Part shown: piece by piece, positions 10,466-20,599 of the stretch
Position numbering within the stretch: position 1 is the stretch's first letter
Layout: each line of letters begins with the position of its first letter
Source of the DNA: Plotosus lineatus
Lineage: Eukaryota > Chordata > Actinopteri > Siluriformes > Plotosidae
Length of the DNA: 64,000 nucleotides
Assembly (NCBI GenBank): GCA_024760905.1
Contig: CM045735.1
Coordinates: forward strand, 7,369,661-7,433,660
Direction: 5' to 3'
Notes under the pieces: model-generated
The model's database searches: none
What the model was told of the DNA's origin: nothing
What the model saw: only the letters and a program-made list of their open reading frames with translations
Made by a program: the position numbers and the translations under genes

Positions 10466-10501
<36 letters not shown>

Positions 10502-10502
10502 C
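10466..10502. repeat. (AC)n microsatellite
   Basis: About 16 CA units flanked by AAAC variants. Confidence 0.9.
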
Positions 10503-10838
10503 TTGACAATATGACAACGCCCCAAAGAGGATAGAGACCTGGAACTGGAGAGAAGACAGGGTTTACATCGTCTCATCGTCAGTGAGGGTGATTCTATTCA
10601 GACTTTGTGAAACGCAGTACATGTGAGATCACGTGGGGAGTAATTATTCTGATGTATTTAATTAGATTACTCAATTGGGAACTGATCGAATCTGCTTGAT
10701 CTTTCACACATCGACGAACATGAGGAACTGTTGAGGCATGAGGCCCAGGGAAGATAGTTTCTTACATGGCTTGCACTTGTTACACGTCTGATACGCGAAA
10801 TAATAATTTGGCTTCTTTTTAAATATAAATATTGGATT

Positions 10839-11191
10839 CTCAAGCAGTGCTGGCCCGGTGGTAGAGTGCTGAATTACCGAGCATAACGCTGGGGTTTCAA
10901 GCCCCACTGTCAATGGTTATCACTGCTGTCCCGACCAGTGCAGCTAACTGGGTTATCAAAGACCAGCCATGTCTGTCCCTGTCTGTGGTGAGAGGTTCAT
11001 GTAACTGAACCATTGCTGGCTTTGGTCAAGAGGGGCTGCAAAGTCATCTCCCATGTTTCTGCGCTGCGATGGCTTGGGGAGCTGTCCAGGGTGTACTCTG
11101 CCCTCGCCTGAAGTTGCCTGGGATGGGTGCCAGCCTCCCTGCGACCCTTATTAGGATTAAGCGGTTCAGAAAATAAATGAATGAATGAATG
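10839..11191 (+). mobile_element. SINE-A copy, full length
   Basis: Head, body hairpin and L2-like tail (TTATTAGGATTAAGCGGTTC) are all present. A short duplication TTGGATT flanks it at 10832-10838 and 11192-11198. Confidence 0.85.
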
Positions 11192-11198
11192 TTGGATT

Positions 11199-12010
11199 GC
11201 ATGCCACGCTGTACAGCAGAAATCCTCCTTCGGGTTCATATTGAGTTATCGTGTAGTAAAACTGTTTCGGCTCCAACACCGAGTCCAAACAACGAAACCA
11301 CAAGAGACTCACCCAATTCTGAGTGTTACAACATTACAACATCTAATATAACAGTTTAACTAATAACCCTTTTGCAGGGATTTCCCAAATAGGGACAGTA
11401 AATCAATATATATACAAAATACCCCCCAAACCACAACGCTAACACGTTTACATTAAAACGCACTCTGAGCTTTATTTTCTGTCACCAGATCCCTAAAACG
11501 GTCTGCATATATTATTCCCAAAGCAACGACTTCTTGGTTGCTGACATTTTCAAAATCAGTGCTGACATACTGCTCCCGGTTGGCGTAACAGTTTGCCCTG
11601 TCATCTGCAAGGTCTAATTCCGATGATATCACTGCCATCTGTAGCTGGAAGCCCGAGAGAGCAAAACTGGCCAGGCTTTCAGGGAAGGGGGAGGGGGGGT
11701 GTGGCATATGTTCTCAATTACAGTAATACCAGCCAATCATCAGGGTAGTGCTTTCCTTTTAGTTTGTTACACCATCTCATTCATCACATGAGCAGGAGTG
11801 TTGTTTTTTTTTATGTGATCGACTGTCATGCTGTGCTATAGAGGAAGCATGTGGCTAATATTTTTGCAACAGAATGTCTGATACCATGGGTTATCGGTGT
11901 CTGATCACATGACTAGCATTAACAAAACTGAATCGGTCACAACTTAGTTTAATGTATTCAGAGCATTTAAGAAGGCATTGTCACAAAATTCAACTAATAT
12001 TAATACTAAT
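11199..12010. other. Unassigned stretch holding an exon-like ORF
   Basis: No named repeat is seen. The minus-strand ORF described separately at 11453-11707 is the only coding-like signal. Confidence 0.4.
11453..11707 (-). CDS. Candidate terminal exon, product unknown
   Basis: This 84-codon minus-strand frame is not low complexity. From about residue 20 it shows balanced composition (ELDLADDRANCYANREQY...), ending in ENKAQSAF and a stop. Upstream on the same strand a pyrimidine-rich stretch ends in CTTCCAG just before the coding-like part, which resembles a 3' splice site. The first 20 residues come from a C-rich tract and are probably intron. I do not recognise the family. It could be a host gene's last exon, a decayed transposon gene or chance. 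Confidence 0.25.
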   Translation of the reverse strand: MPHPPSPFPESLASFALSGFQLQMAVISSELDLADDRANCYANREQYVSTDFENVSNQEVVALGIIYADRFRDLVTENKAQSAF

Positions 12011-12320
12011 TTGGTGGGGCTGGTATAGAGTAGTGCTTAGGGTGCTGCCCTCATGATCAGGAGGTTGTGTGTTCAAATCCCAGTTAGACCCCCACTGTAC
12101 TAAGACCCCTGGGCAAGGTCTTAACCACAAGTGTGCCTCTGATCACCCAGCAGTGTAAATGAGTACCAGTAAAAATATACTGGGAAGGTAACCTGTGATA
12201 AGCTGTCGTCTCATCCAGGAGGAGATGAACTCCTAGTTGCCTCACGCTACAGAAACCGGGGATAAGCTCCAGCTCTGATGAGCCAGTTGGCTCAGGTGGA
12301 AAACCCCAACAGACTTACTA
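12011..12320 (+). mobile_element. SINE-C copy, full length
   Basis: The tRNA-like head has GATCAGGAGGTTGTGTGTTC as its B-box region. The body has CAGTGTAAATGAGTACCAGT and TATACTGGGAAGG, and the end has GAAACCGGGGATAAGCTCC and GATGAGCC. Inverted copies lie at 24693-25008 and 32038-32332. Confidence 0.8.
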
Positions 12321-12334
12321 CTCATTCATTTGTT

Positions 12335-12470
12335 TATTTTTATGTTGCTTACCATAATTAGGTTACAGGGAATTGACATACGTCTCAACTGACTCTGGGC
12401 AGAAGGTGGGAAGAACACCCTGCACCCTGAACAGCTCACCATGCCATTGCAGGGCTGACACACATGTAAC

Positions 12471-12511
<41 letters not shown>

Positions 12512-12720
12512 ACGTTCACATAGGAAATTTAAAACCATAAGTAAGCCAGCTGTGCATGTTTCTGGAGTGTGGGTGGAAACCAGAGTACCCAGAGGAAACC
12601 CATGGAAACACTGGAAGAAAACGCAAACTCCACACATTAACAACCTGAACCCAGGAACCGAACCCACAACCTTCTTGTTGTGAGGTGAAAGTGCTAACCA
12701 CTGCTCCACTATGCTGCTCA
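12335..12720 (-). mobile_element. V-SINE, full length with internal (CA)n
   Basis: On the minus strand it shows the head (GAGCAGTGGTTAGCACTTTC), the core (GTGTGGAGTTTGCG, TGGGTTTCCTCTGGGTACTC) and the tail (CTAATTATGG). A CA run at 12474-12506 lies where the body carries a dinucleotide repeat. Confidence 0.85.
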
Positions 12721-12879
12721 CTACTACTACTACTAATACAGTGATACCTCACCTTACGAAAGACCCAACAAATCCAGGTTACAAAACACATTTACCTAAA
12801 ATTTCTGTCTCTGGATACAAAACAAATTCATGTTACGAAATGCGCCATCTCAAAAAGTCAAACAATGCACGAGTTGCTC

Positions 12880-12962
12880 TCCCATTGGCTATCTCCCAAC
12901 ATCCCGCCCCACTGGCCTCCCATTGGCTATCTCCCAACATCCCGCCCCGCTGGACTCCCATT
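12880..12962. promoter_or_regulatory. Duplicated 37-bp CCAAT/GC-box segment
   Basis: The unit CTCCCATTGGCTATCTCCC followed by AACATCCCGCCCC occurs twice in tandem. ATTGG is an inverted CCAAT box and CCCGCCCC a GC box. It lies upstream of the transposase remnant, so it is a candidate promoter of the transposon. Confidence 0.45.
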
Positions 12963-13173
12963 AGCTAGGAGGGAGCTGCATCTCCATAATACACATGATG
13001 CTTTTCGTGTGCCTTCAACCCATTGTTCATAACGGAGTTCTAACACACATAAAGGACAGAGTTACTGTTGTTTCATGAGTTTTTCGAGTGTGCTCATTGC
13101 AACTTTATTTTTTAGCTCAGGCTTTTAACCTTGCATGAACATTTGTAAGATTATAACTCTGCCAAGAAGACAT

Positions 13174-13177
13174 GGTC

Positions 13178-13228
<51 letters not shown>

Positions 13229-13235
13229 GCGTGTG
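13174..13235. repeat. (AC)n-(GC)n tract
   Basis: About 18 AC units run directly into about 9 GC units. It is wholly alternating purine-pyrimidine, a Z-DNA-prone pattern. Confidence 0.9.
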
Positions 13236-13266
13236 ATTCCCGGTGAAAGTGATTCTCGGTGCGAGT

Positions 13267-13372
13267 GAAAAGAAGAAGTGGGCTCGTGGCATGCGGTTGA
13301 GTGATATCACAAAGGAATATGGCCAAACCCATCGACCATCGGTAGGATATTGAAGCAGAAGTAATCCTTAAA
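13267..13372 (+). pseudogene. Tigger/pogo transposase N-terminal helix-turn-helix remnant
   Basis: In one frame GMRLSDITKEYGQ and in the next TIGRILKQK are readable. This is the layout of the CENP-B-like helix-turn-helix of Tigger transposases (LxDIAxxxGxxxSTIGTILKxK). One frameshift and a stop after LKQK disable it. Confidence 0.55.
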
Positions 13373-13539
13373 AGGTATACTTTTATAATTTTTAAAGAGT
13401 TTAGGGGGTAGTATTGGGGGCCTTGGAACGAATCAGGCCTTTTACATGTAAAATGCAGCTCAACTTACGAAAAAATCAGGTTACGAAACCACTTCTGGAA
13501 TGGATTAATTTCGTAAGGTGAGGTACCACTGTATTACTA

Positions 13540-13774
13540 CTATTACTACTATGACTAATAATAATAATAATAATAACAATAATGTTGAGAACGTGCAGAA
13601 GAAGAAAGTTTGTGAAACATTAGCAGGAACTCTGGTAATAAAGGATTATCATAAACAACAGTTTTTAATGCTAATGTGTAGCTAATTACAAATCATAGCA
13701 TAGCAGGAGGTTAAAATGGAGGAGTTGGTTGTCTATAACATCTCCGGGCTATTCTTTGCAATAATTGTATAATG

Positions 13775-13780
<6 letters not shown>
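13540..13780. other. ACT/AAT-rich stretch
   Basis: TACTAC and AAT runs (13540-13580) lead into unassigned sequence. No gene is seen. Confidence 0.5.
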
Positions 13781-13850
<70 letters not shown>

Positions 13851-13862
13851 ACACACACACAC
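13779..13862. repeat. (AC)n microsatellite
   Basis: About 40 AC units with one GG interruption near the right end. The poly-Val-Cys ORF over it is an artefact. Confidence 0.95.
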
Positions 13863-14325
13863 AAAAACAAAAAACCTAGGACTCTGCCAGGGTTTCATCC
13901 AAGGAAAAGAAAACATTTTTTTTTCAGAAGCTTTATGAATGACTCTGAGAAGAGCACGTCCCTCAGGCTGTTGATTAGCATTAGCCATTTCGTGGGTATG
14001 AGTGCTTGAATACATAAGTTAATGATGATCGTGCATTATTAAACTCTCAAAACACCAGAGATGAAAAAACAATTGAGCTGTCATCACATTCAAGACGTCT
14101 CTTTTTCATTCTCTGTTTTTTCCTCAACAAAGTAAAAATATGTTGAAGCAAAGAGCAGGCTCCGAGACTTGTGACAGTCTTGCTCTGACAGTTTATTTCA
14201 CTTGAAATTATTAAATCATTCATTTATTCCCCAAACACAAAGCCATAAACTTTAATGCCGCTGTGTTTACACCGAAGTCCAATAAAACGTCTATAACAGC
14301 AAATTATTGGCCCCTCCTTTATGGC
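13863..14325. other. No gene or named repeat recognised
   Basis: Unassigned sequence, AT-rich, with no coding-like frame. Confidence 0.45.
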
Positions 14326-14510
14326 TTTCATTCGTTTATTCATTTTCTGTAACCACTTAATCCTAATTAGGGTCAAGGGGAGGCTGGCGCCCATCCCAGC
14401 CGACTCCGGGCGAGGGCAGAGTACACTCTGGACAGCTCACCAGGCCATTGCAGAGCAGAAACAAGCTGACGGCGACGTAGCTCCTCTTGATGAAAGTCAG
14501 CAATGGTTAT
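14326..14510 (-). mobile_element. SINE-A copy, 5' truncated
   Basis: It holds the tail (CCTAATTAGGGTCAAGGGG in plus-strand reading) and part of the body, and stops at CAGCAATGGTT before the hairpin and head. Confidence 0.85.
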
Positions 14511-14699
14511 GAGTTTCCGAAAAAAGAGAAATAATGTGATGTATGGAGACATGCTTATTAAAAGTAAATATGTCACAAACATCAGTTGCAAAACAGTTGC
14601 CAGATTTTCAAAGATGGTGTACTATGGGTCGGTCCGAGAGTGAAATCAGCCAGACTTTACAAAACCTCGGGATTCCCCTCACCACAGTCAATCACTCTG

Positions 14700-14956
14700 T
14701 TGCAGCTGTGGCCTAATGGCTAGAGAAATGGATTTTGGAAACAAACGGCACTGGTTTGATTCGTGAACCAGCAGGAACAATGTGTAACAGCAGGTGGAGT
14801 GAGCTGCACCTTTCCGTCCTTCACCTTCATGGCTGAAGTGCCCTTAAAATGCCCTGACTGCTCTTCAGGTGCCACAATGTGTTTGACCCCACTAGTGCAA
14901 GTGTGTGTGTGTGTATGCTTGCTTTAAATGGGATGAATGCAGAGCCTCATGGAATT

Positions 14957-14962
<6 letters not shown>
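14700..14962 (+). mobile_element. SINE-D copy
   Basis: The head TGTGGCCTAATGGCTAGAGA with a B-box-like TTTGATTCGTGAACC is followed by CACCTTCATGGCTGAAGTG and a GTGTGTGT block. It matches 31806-32030. The copy ends at an AAT microsatellite (14963-15004). Confidence 0.75.
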
Positions 14963-15004
<42 letters not shown>

Positions 15005-15411
15005 TAAAAAATCAAAAACAAAGAATCACCAGCAATCCTGCTTCAGTCAGCTTACCACCAAACTACCGTATTTGATGTGATAAGCGTCCAGGGCGCTTAA
15101 AAATTAGAGTGGGTGGGCGCTTATTAAAATGTTACCAGTGGCGTGGAACAGTGTTTATTACCATCGAGGTGGAAAACATGAATAATAACAGAACAATAAA
15201 AGTTTTACTGGTATTTGTGTTATTTATTCTGTAGTATCAACCAAATTACTTACATGAAAGCTGCAAAATAAACATAAAACAGCATAAATTAAAAAAGAGC
15301 CCTTACTTTTACCTCCCTTTAAACATTTCCTTTAAAATCGAGCCAATCAACACTGTCGACTTTAGCACATGGTACGTTGAACCAATCAACACGAACACAT
15401 ACTTTTCATTA

Positions 15412-16379
15412 AGTGCCAGCAGCTGGCGGAAGCGCCTGCTACTATTATCCTAGCATCGGTTATATTTTATAATAGTAAATAATAATATTTAATAATATAA
15501 TAATAATCTTTAATAAAAACATTTCCACAGCTTTATTATGCTATGTACTTGACAACACAATCACTTGTTTTGATAATTTCTCAAACGGTTCACTTCCGAT
15601 ATCCCATGATGCACTATGCTACCTCATTCATAAGTGCGGCACTTTTTAGAGACGTGTCGCCATTGTGCTTCCGTGTATATTTAGATCGTGACGGGTCGTA
15701 CAAACCCGGGTAAAATATAATCCAAACTGATGTGAGTCGTACCGACAAGCATGGCGCTGAAGCGAAGTAGATCTAAACCACCAACATTAAATACGTTGTG
15801 GAAGCGATTCATGACCGATGATTCCACTATTTCGGAAACATCCGTATCTCATGAAATAGGTAAAAAAGTTTTATGTCATGTCCGAACACAAATTATTTCT
15901 TGATTGCACTGAGCAATAATAGTGAAAACTATCCCCAATTAAACTAGCCTAATCTTATTATAATAGCCTGATCTTATTCATCTGAAAATGATATTACATC
16001 AACAGTTTTGGCAGATTAGGGTCGCAGTTTGATTCACAAATGTTCTATATTAGTAAGGTAACGTTAGAATTTTCAAATAAGAAGTTTTATGTACCATTCT
16101 TTAAGAAGTAAGTCTACTATTCTTGTAACAAATACTATTTTTTAAAATATAAACTTTTAGTTTTATTTGCTTCCAGCTTGTCTGATTTTCAAATAAATAT
16201 GGATCGAGAATGCACCACAGAGCACATGAATTTTAAAAAAAAATTCAGACGCCCCCCCCCCCCTCCCCCTCCCTCCTGCAGGAAGGGACACCCCCATCCC
16301 TATGCTTGCCTCAAACAATTTCCACCCCCTACTTATCAATATCCTCTTTCTACTTTAAAACTTAATGAATATCCTGCAA
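15412..16379 (+). other. 968-bp segment inserted in GCGC-MITE copy 2
   Basis: Both flanks carry ACATA (15407-15411 and 16380-16384), which occurs once at this point in copies 1 and 3. The segment includes a short ORF with an apparent splice donor and a C-rich tract. It could be a separate insertion, or the interior of the full-length transposon lost from the short copies. Confidence 0.5.
15751..15859 (+). CDS. Exon-like ORF start, product unknown
   Basis: ATG opens a 36-codon frame, basic and serine/threonine-rich (MALKRSRSKPPTLNTLWKRF...), which runs into AG|GTAAAA, a good 5' splice-site match. The preceding 150 bp are relatively CpG-rich. A possible acceptor, GCTTCCAG, lies near 16176 but the frame then meets a stop after six codons. 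It resembles the short basic N-termini of transposon-encoded proteins; no family is recognised. Confidence 0.25.
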
Positions 16380-16864
16380 ACATAAACAAAAGCACATGGC
16401 CAGGAAAGTGTTCAAATTGATGAAGTTAGTGAGCAGGAGAATCGGGTGAAAAATATTCATACATTTTCTGATAGGTCCATATCTGGCTCACCGCACCATT
16501 CATTCAGAGCATCCCATAGTTTTGCTGTAACAGTTTCTAATGGTTCATCTGTTGTTGGACATTTACCAAGAGATCACAGCAAAATATTTTCCTTTTTTTA
16601 GTTTTTGAAAGCATGGCGGAACAATCAAATGTGTTGTTACTGACGAACATTATAGACATTCCCCAGTGGCAGGGGGGTCTTGAAATACTATGTAAACTCA
16701 CTTTTACAGGCATTGAATGCTTGATTTTACCATTACAGAGACTGATCGAATAAAATTGGGAAGTTTGATCTACAATTTTGCTCCCATTACACATGAGCGG
16801 CTATTAGACGTAAGATAAAAAACACTGGGGGGGCTTATTACGTCAAATACGGTAGATGTCGACA

Positions 16865-17365
16865 TTATATTAACTGAGACCCAGAAATCATTTGATTTTG
16901 GAATGTCAAGGTCAAAAGTGAAGTAGTGAGTCGAGTCATTAAAAAAACCTAAAAAAAAAAAAAAAAAAAAAACCCAAAAGGTGCAGACAGACATTTCATT
17001 ATTATGAAAGAATACAATCAGTCCATATATGGACTAAAAAATGAGACAATTTCCTCTGATCTAGATCGACCCTGGAAGATGAAAATCAAGGTCACAGGAT
17101 TCTGAGCAATTAAAACTTTGAAACGAGCGTCAATTACTCTGGAACAGTAATAGCAAAATACATATGATCTTTCAAATACAATAATTATCTCTGACCTTGA
17201 GTAACCCTGAAACGTCAAACTCAAAACATCTCATTAAATCATCAAGAGAGGGATTGTATGCTAATTTAATAATGTCCACATTCGATAGAGCATGATGTAA
17301 GACTAATACATGGGTGATTAAAACCAATAACCATCTCCGACCACGTTTCCTCCTTTTCCAGCCTC
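16865..17365. other. No gene or named repeat recognised
   Basis: An A run lies at 16952-16971. Otherwise unassigned AT-rich sequence. Confidence 0.45.
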
Positions 17366-17368
17366 AGA

Positions 17369-17405
17369 AGTGGTGGTGGTGGTGGTGGTGGTGGGGGGGG
17401 GGGTA
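17369..17405. repeat. (GGT)n followed by poly(G)
   Basis: Eight or so GTG units and a run of about ten G. G-quadruplex formation is possible. Confidence 0.85.
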
Positions 17406-17730
17406 GACTCAGGTTTTGTTTTGTTTCATATTCTTCTTCAAAATGAAGAGGAAAATAGAATATGGGACTATTCTTCCAAACAAAATTATGCAGAAAGTCA
17501 GACAGAGCCAGATGATTCGGGTGGGAAGAGAGCCAACGAACCAGGAGAGAAGGAGACAGCAGAAAGACTTGTCAGATGGAGGGTTCAGAGACGAAGGCTG
17601 AGGGTGATGTCATAGCTGAGTGTGAGGCAGATAGAACAGTCATGCATGTCCAGCTTCTGATGTCGAATAGGCCTCTGTTAGTCTGTTCATATGGACCAAA
17701 AAAAAAAAAAATGAAATGCAACTGCAAAAC
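17406..17730. other. No gene or named repeat recognised
   Basis: Purine-rich sequence with overlapping short ORFs in two plus frames and no recognisable domain. Confidence 0.4.
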
Positions 17731-17731
17731 A

Positions 17732-17809
<78 letters not shown>

Positions 17810-17845
17810 GTTGTCATTGTTATTATTATTATTATTATTATTCAC
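17731..17845. repeat. (AAT)n then (ATT)n, inverted trinucleotide arrays
   Basis: About 11 AAT units are followed at once by about 24 ATT units, which are complementary and could fold back. Confidence 0.9.
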
Positions 17846-17871
17846 TGAATTATTATTATTATTATAATTCA

Positions 17872-18190
17872 CTAAATCACTGATCCTAAGGTTAGGGGTA
17901 CAAGCCCCACTCTCAACGGGTTGTCACTGTCCCCCCAGTGCACCTAACTGGGTTATCAAAGGCCGGCCATGTCTCTCACTGTCTATGGTGTGAGGTTCAT
18001 GTAAAAGAACCATTGCTGACTTTCGACAGGGATAGGCTGCACTGCATAGCCATCAGCATGTTTCTGCCCTGCAGTGGCCTGGCGAGTCGTCCAGGGAGTA
18101 CTCTGCCCTCACCCGAAGTCAGCTGGAATGGGCACCAGCCTCACCGTGACCCTAATTAGGAATAAGCGGTTACAGAAAATGAATGAAGGA
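17872..18190 (+). mobile_element. SINE-A copy, nearly full length
   Basis: The start of the head is missing (begins at AAATCACTGATCCTAAGG). The body hairpin and tail (CCCTAATTAGGAATAAGCGG) are present, followed by an ATT repeat at 18204-18251. Confidence 0.85.
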
Positions 18191-18202
18191 ATTATATTAT
18201 CA

Positions 18203-18203
<1 letters not shown>

Positions 18204-18251
<48 letters not shown>
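18204..18251. repeat. (ATT)n microsatellite
   Basis: About 15 ATT units directly after a SINE-A tail, as at 1450. Confidence 0.9.
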
Positions 18252-18254
18252 CAC

Positions 18255-18555
18255 ATTTCGATGACAGCAAATAGGTGCTGGGTTCGATTCTGGGGCTTCT
18301 TGCGTTTCTATGTGACGTTTCCATGTTCTTCTTGTGCTTGTGTGGGTTTGCTCTGGTTACTCTGGTTTCCTCCCACTGTCCAAAAACATGCACACTATGC
18401 TGATTGGCTAATTTCCCCTGGGTGTAAATGTGGCTGTAAACGGTTGTATATGTGTTGGCCCTGGAGAGCTGTTCAGAGTCAGCTGAGATGGGCACCAGCC
18501 TCCTTGCGACCCTGATTAGGATTAAGCGGTTCAGAAAAATGAATGAATGAATGGC
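18255..18555 (+). mobile_element. V-SINE copy, 5' end lost
   Basis: It starts at the B box (GGGTTCGATTCTGG), then has the core TTGTGTGGGTTTGCTCTGG and CCACTGTCCAAAAACATG, and ends with the L2-like tail and GAATG repeats. Confidence 0.8.
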
Positions 18556-18589
18556 AATGATAATGCTGTAGAGAACACTTTCATCTCTC

Positions 18590-18695
18590 TCACTCATTTG
18601 CGGAACCAGTTAATCTTACCAGGGTCATGGATAGGACAGGGGCTATCTCAGCTGATTTATACACTCTAAGTACCTCGCCAATCTATAACAGGACG

Positions 18696-18762
<67 letters not shown>

Positions 18763-18930
18763 TTTGAACTGTGGGCGGAAATCAGAGTACCCAGTGAGAA
18801 CCCACACAAGCACAAGTGAAGCATGCAAACCTCACACCAAACCGTCCCTGCTGAGCCTGGGACTCCAACCCAGGGTCTTCCTGTTACGAGGCCGACGTGC
18901 TAATCACGAGGACTCTGTGCTACCCTGTAA
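18590..18930 (-). mobile_element. V-SINE copy with internal (AC)n
   Basis: The minus-strand head (AGCACAGAGTCCTCGTGATT region) ends near 18930, with the core at 18765-18840. An AC run of about 29 units at 18700-18757 splits the body. Confidence 0.8.
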
Positions 18931-19094
18931 AGAACATCACATGATATTATTGGTTCGATGTAAGAAAATGTACGCAGAATGTGATATGTCTACAATTTAC
19001 TCAAAATCTGGAATGTCTAGGGTTCAAGATCAACTGAGTCTTCTGGAGAACAATATGCAGTCATCCTTCTCTTCAAACAGACATATGTAACAGA

Positions 19095-19233
19095 TTCATT
19101 CATTCATATGCTGAACTGCTTAGTCCTGCGACTTAGATTTGTGAGGAGGGTGGAGCCTATCCGAGCTACCTCTGGGAGAACACAGGGTACACCCTGAGCA
19201 ACCTGCCACCCATCGCAGGGTAGCACATATAAC
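19095..19233 (-). mobile_element. V-SINE, 3' half (split by Tigger-1)
   Basis: The tail and the CAGGGTGTACCC-type block end at a TA. The element resumes at 20042-20190 with the core and head, so the two parts were one copy. Confidence 0.8.
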
Positions 19234-19235
19234 TA

Positions 19236-20039
19236 CAGGGATCCCTCACTTTCCGCACTTAATTGGGACCGAGATCCTCCCGCGACCATCGAATTCCGCG
19301 AAGTAGGATGACCCCCCCCCCCAACTTCCCCAAGACCCATTGACTGACGTATACGTATATGTATATGTGTATATAATATCAATAAATACATATTAAATGC
19401 CATAAATGCTTACAATGAAATATTCAAAAATGATGCATAATATTTAAATAAAATCTAAATACACGCATACAGACTCACAATGCGCACCTCACATAAATGC
19501 AACTAGTTTTGCTGGGAGGTTTTGGGTTGTTTTTGTTTTGTGTTGGTTCAGGGTTGTTTTTTTTTTGTTTGTTTGGGTTTTTTTTTTGCATAATTGGTCT
19601 AGTCCTGTTGCATTTTCTTGAACTTTTTTCCCATATTCTTCCTTAATTTCCTTATTTTTTAATTCGATGAATATTAAAAAAAAAAAACGCGACACACTGA
19701 AGCCGCATTAATAGAAGCGCAGTGGTGGTGTAGTGGTTAGGGCGCAGGATCGCTGATCCTAAGGTTGGGGGTTCGAGTCCCCACAAGGTTGTCACTGTCC
19801 CCCCCATTGCAGCCAACTGGGTTATCAAAGGCAGGCCACGTGTCTCACTGTCTATGGTGATAGGCATGTAAAAGAACCATTCATAAAGAGTAGGCTGCGA
19901 AGCCGTCAGCATGTTTCTACGACCTGGAGAGGGATGGGCTCCGCCAGGCCAAATCAGCCCAAGTCTCGCCATGAAGGCGCCCCAACGACATCCTCGAATG
20001 TTAAGGGATAAGTGAAGTGAAAGTAGCGAGGCGTCCCTG
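19236..20039 (+). mobile_element. Tigger-1 copy 1, TA-flanked, inside a V-SINE
   Basis: The left end is CAGGGATCCCTCACTTTCCG and the right, inverted, CAGGGACGCCTCGCTACTTT; TA lies on both sides. The interior matches the copies at 33773, 41161, 46743 and 56467, including TTAATTCGATGAATATT. No transposase is present. It is itself split by a SINE-A. Confidence 0.85.
19715..20012 (+). mobile_element. SINE-A with a non-standard 3' end, inside Tigger-1
   Basis: The head (GGTTCGAGTCCCC) and most of the body are normal. After GTTTCTACGACCTGGAGAGG the sequence matches neither the L2-like nor the RTE-like tail of other copies in this window. Confidence 0.7.
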
Positions 20040-20041
20040 TA

Positions 20042-20190
20042 TTCACACTCACACCTGGGAGCAGTTTGGAACAGTGAGTTAGCCTCATGTGCATGACATT
20101 GGACTGTGGAAGGAAACCGGAGTAGCTGGATGAAACCCTTGCAGGGACGATTAGAACGTGCAAACTCCACGCAGAAAGTCCTCACCGAGC
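20042..20190 (-). mobile_element. V-SINE, 5' half
   Basis: Continues the copy at 19095-19233: CACTCACACCTGGGAGC, CATTGGACTGTGGAAGGAAA and CAAACTCCACGCAGAAAG are the reversed core. Confidence 0.75.
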
Positions 20191-20599
20191 CATTGGGACA
20201 TCTACATAAAACATGGATAGTAAAAATATACAAAATTGGGCATGTTGGCGGAAATGGACTGATGTTGAAAAAGGGCAGAATATGGCTCTGCCATGTTGAA
20301 TAAATTCACCTGGACGTCTTGAAAAGACAGGAACGTTGAAGAATGGAGCAGAAATGACCTGCTGTAGGTTTATGATAAGGTGTAATATAAAAAGCAAATG
20401 GCTGCGAGCCTTTCACTGTAGTGCAGGAAGAGTAATGGAGGGGACCGCTACATTCATGTAATTATCCAGTGATTCATATAGCTGCAGAGCAAAAGCTTCG
20501 CTTAATGTTCATGTCAAACATCATTAATGTTTGGGGAGGGGGGGGGCGGGGGCAGGGGGGGGCGGAGTAATGCAATCTCACTGACTGGGTCGCTGGTGC

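Larger units (their letters stand above)
12739..13531 (+). mobile_element. Tigger-2 element, TA-flanked
   Basis: The ends are CAGTGATACCTCACCTTACG and, inverted, CAGTGGTACCTCACCTTACG, each flanked by TA. It holds a duplicated CCAAT/GC-box segment at 12880-12960, an AC/GC tract and a broken transposase N-terminus. The ends and content fit the Tigger/pogo group. Confidence 0.85.
15066..16852 (-). mobile_element. GCGC-MITE copy 2 (longest), TA-flanked
   Basis: The left end CCGTATTTGATGTGATAAGC and the right end, inverted, CCGTATTTGACGTAATAAGC are both flanked by TA. It is inverted relative to copies 1 and 3. It is 1787 bp against about 840-910 bp in the others because it carries an extra segment at 15412-16379. 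The acidic ORF is on the minus strand near 16455-16575. Confidence 0.8.

Noticed and set aside
17572..18597. Poly-Asn and poly-Ile ORFs on both strands
   Set aside because: They run across AAT/ATT arrays and SINE-A copies; the non-repeat parts are SINE sequence.
19729..19790. Possible tRNA gene (A- and B-box-like sequence)
   Set aside because: The same head occurs in about twenty copies joined to SINE bodies and does not fold as a complete tRNA; these are SINE promoters.
19652..20233. 193-codon minus-strand ORF
   Set aside because: It spans Tigger-1, SINE-A and V-SINE boundaries, so it is a chance frame.
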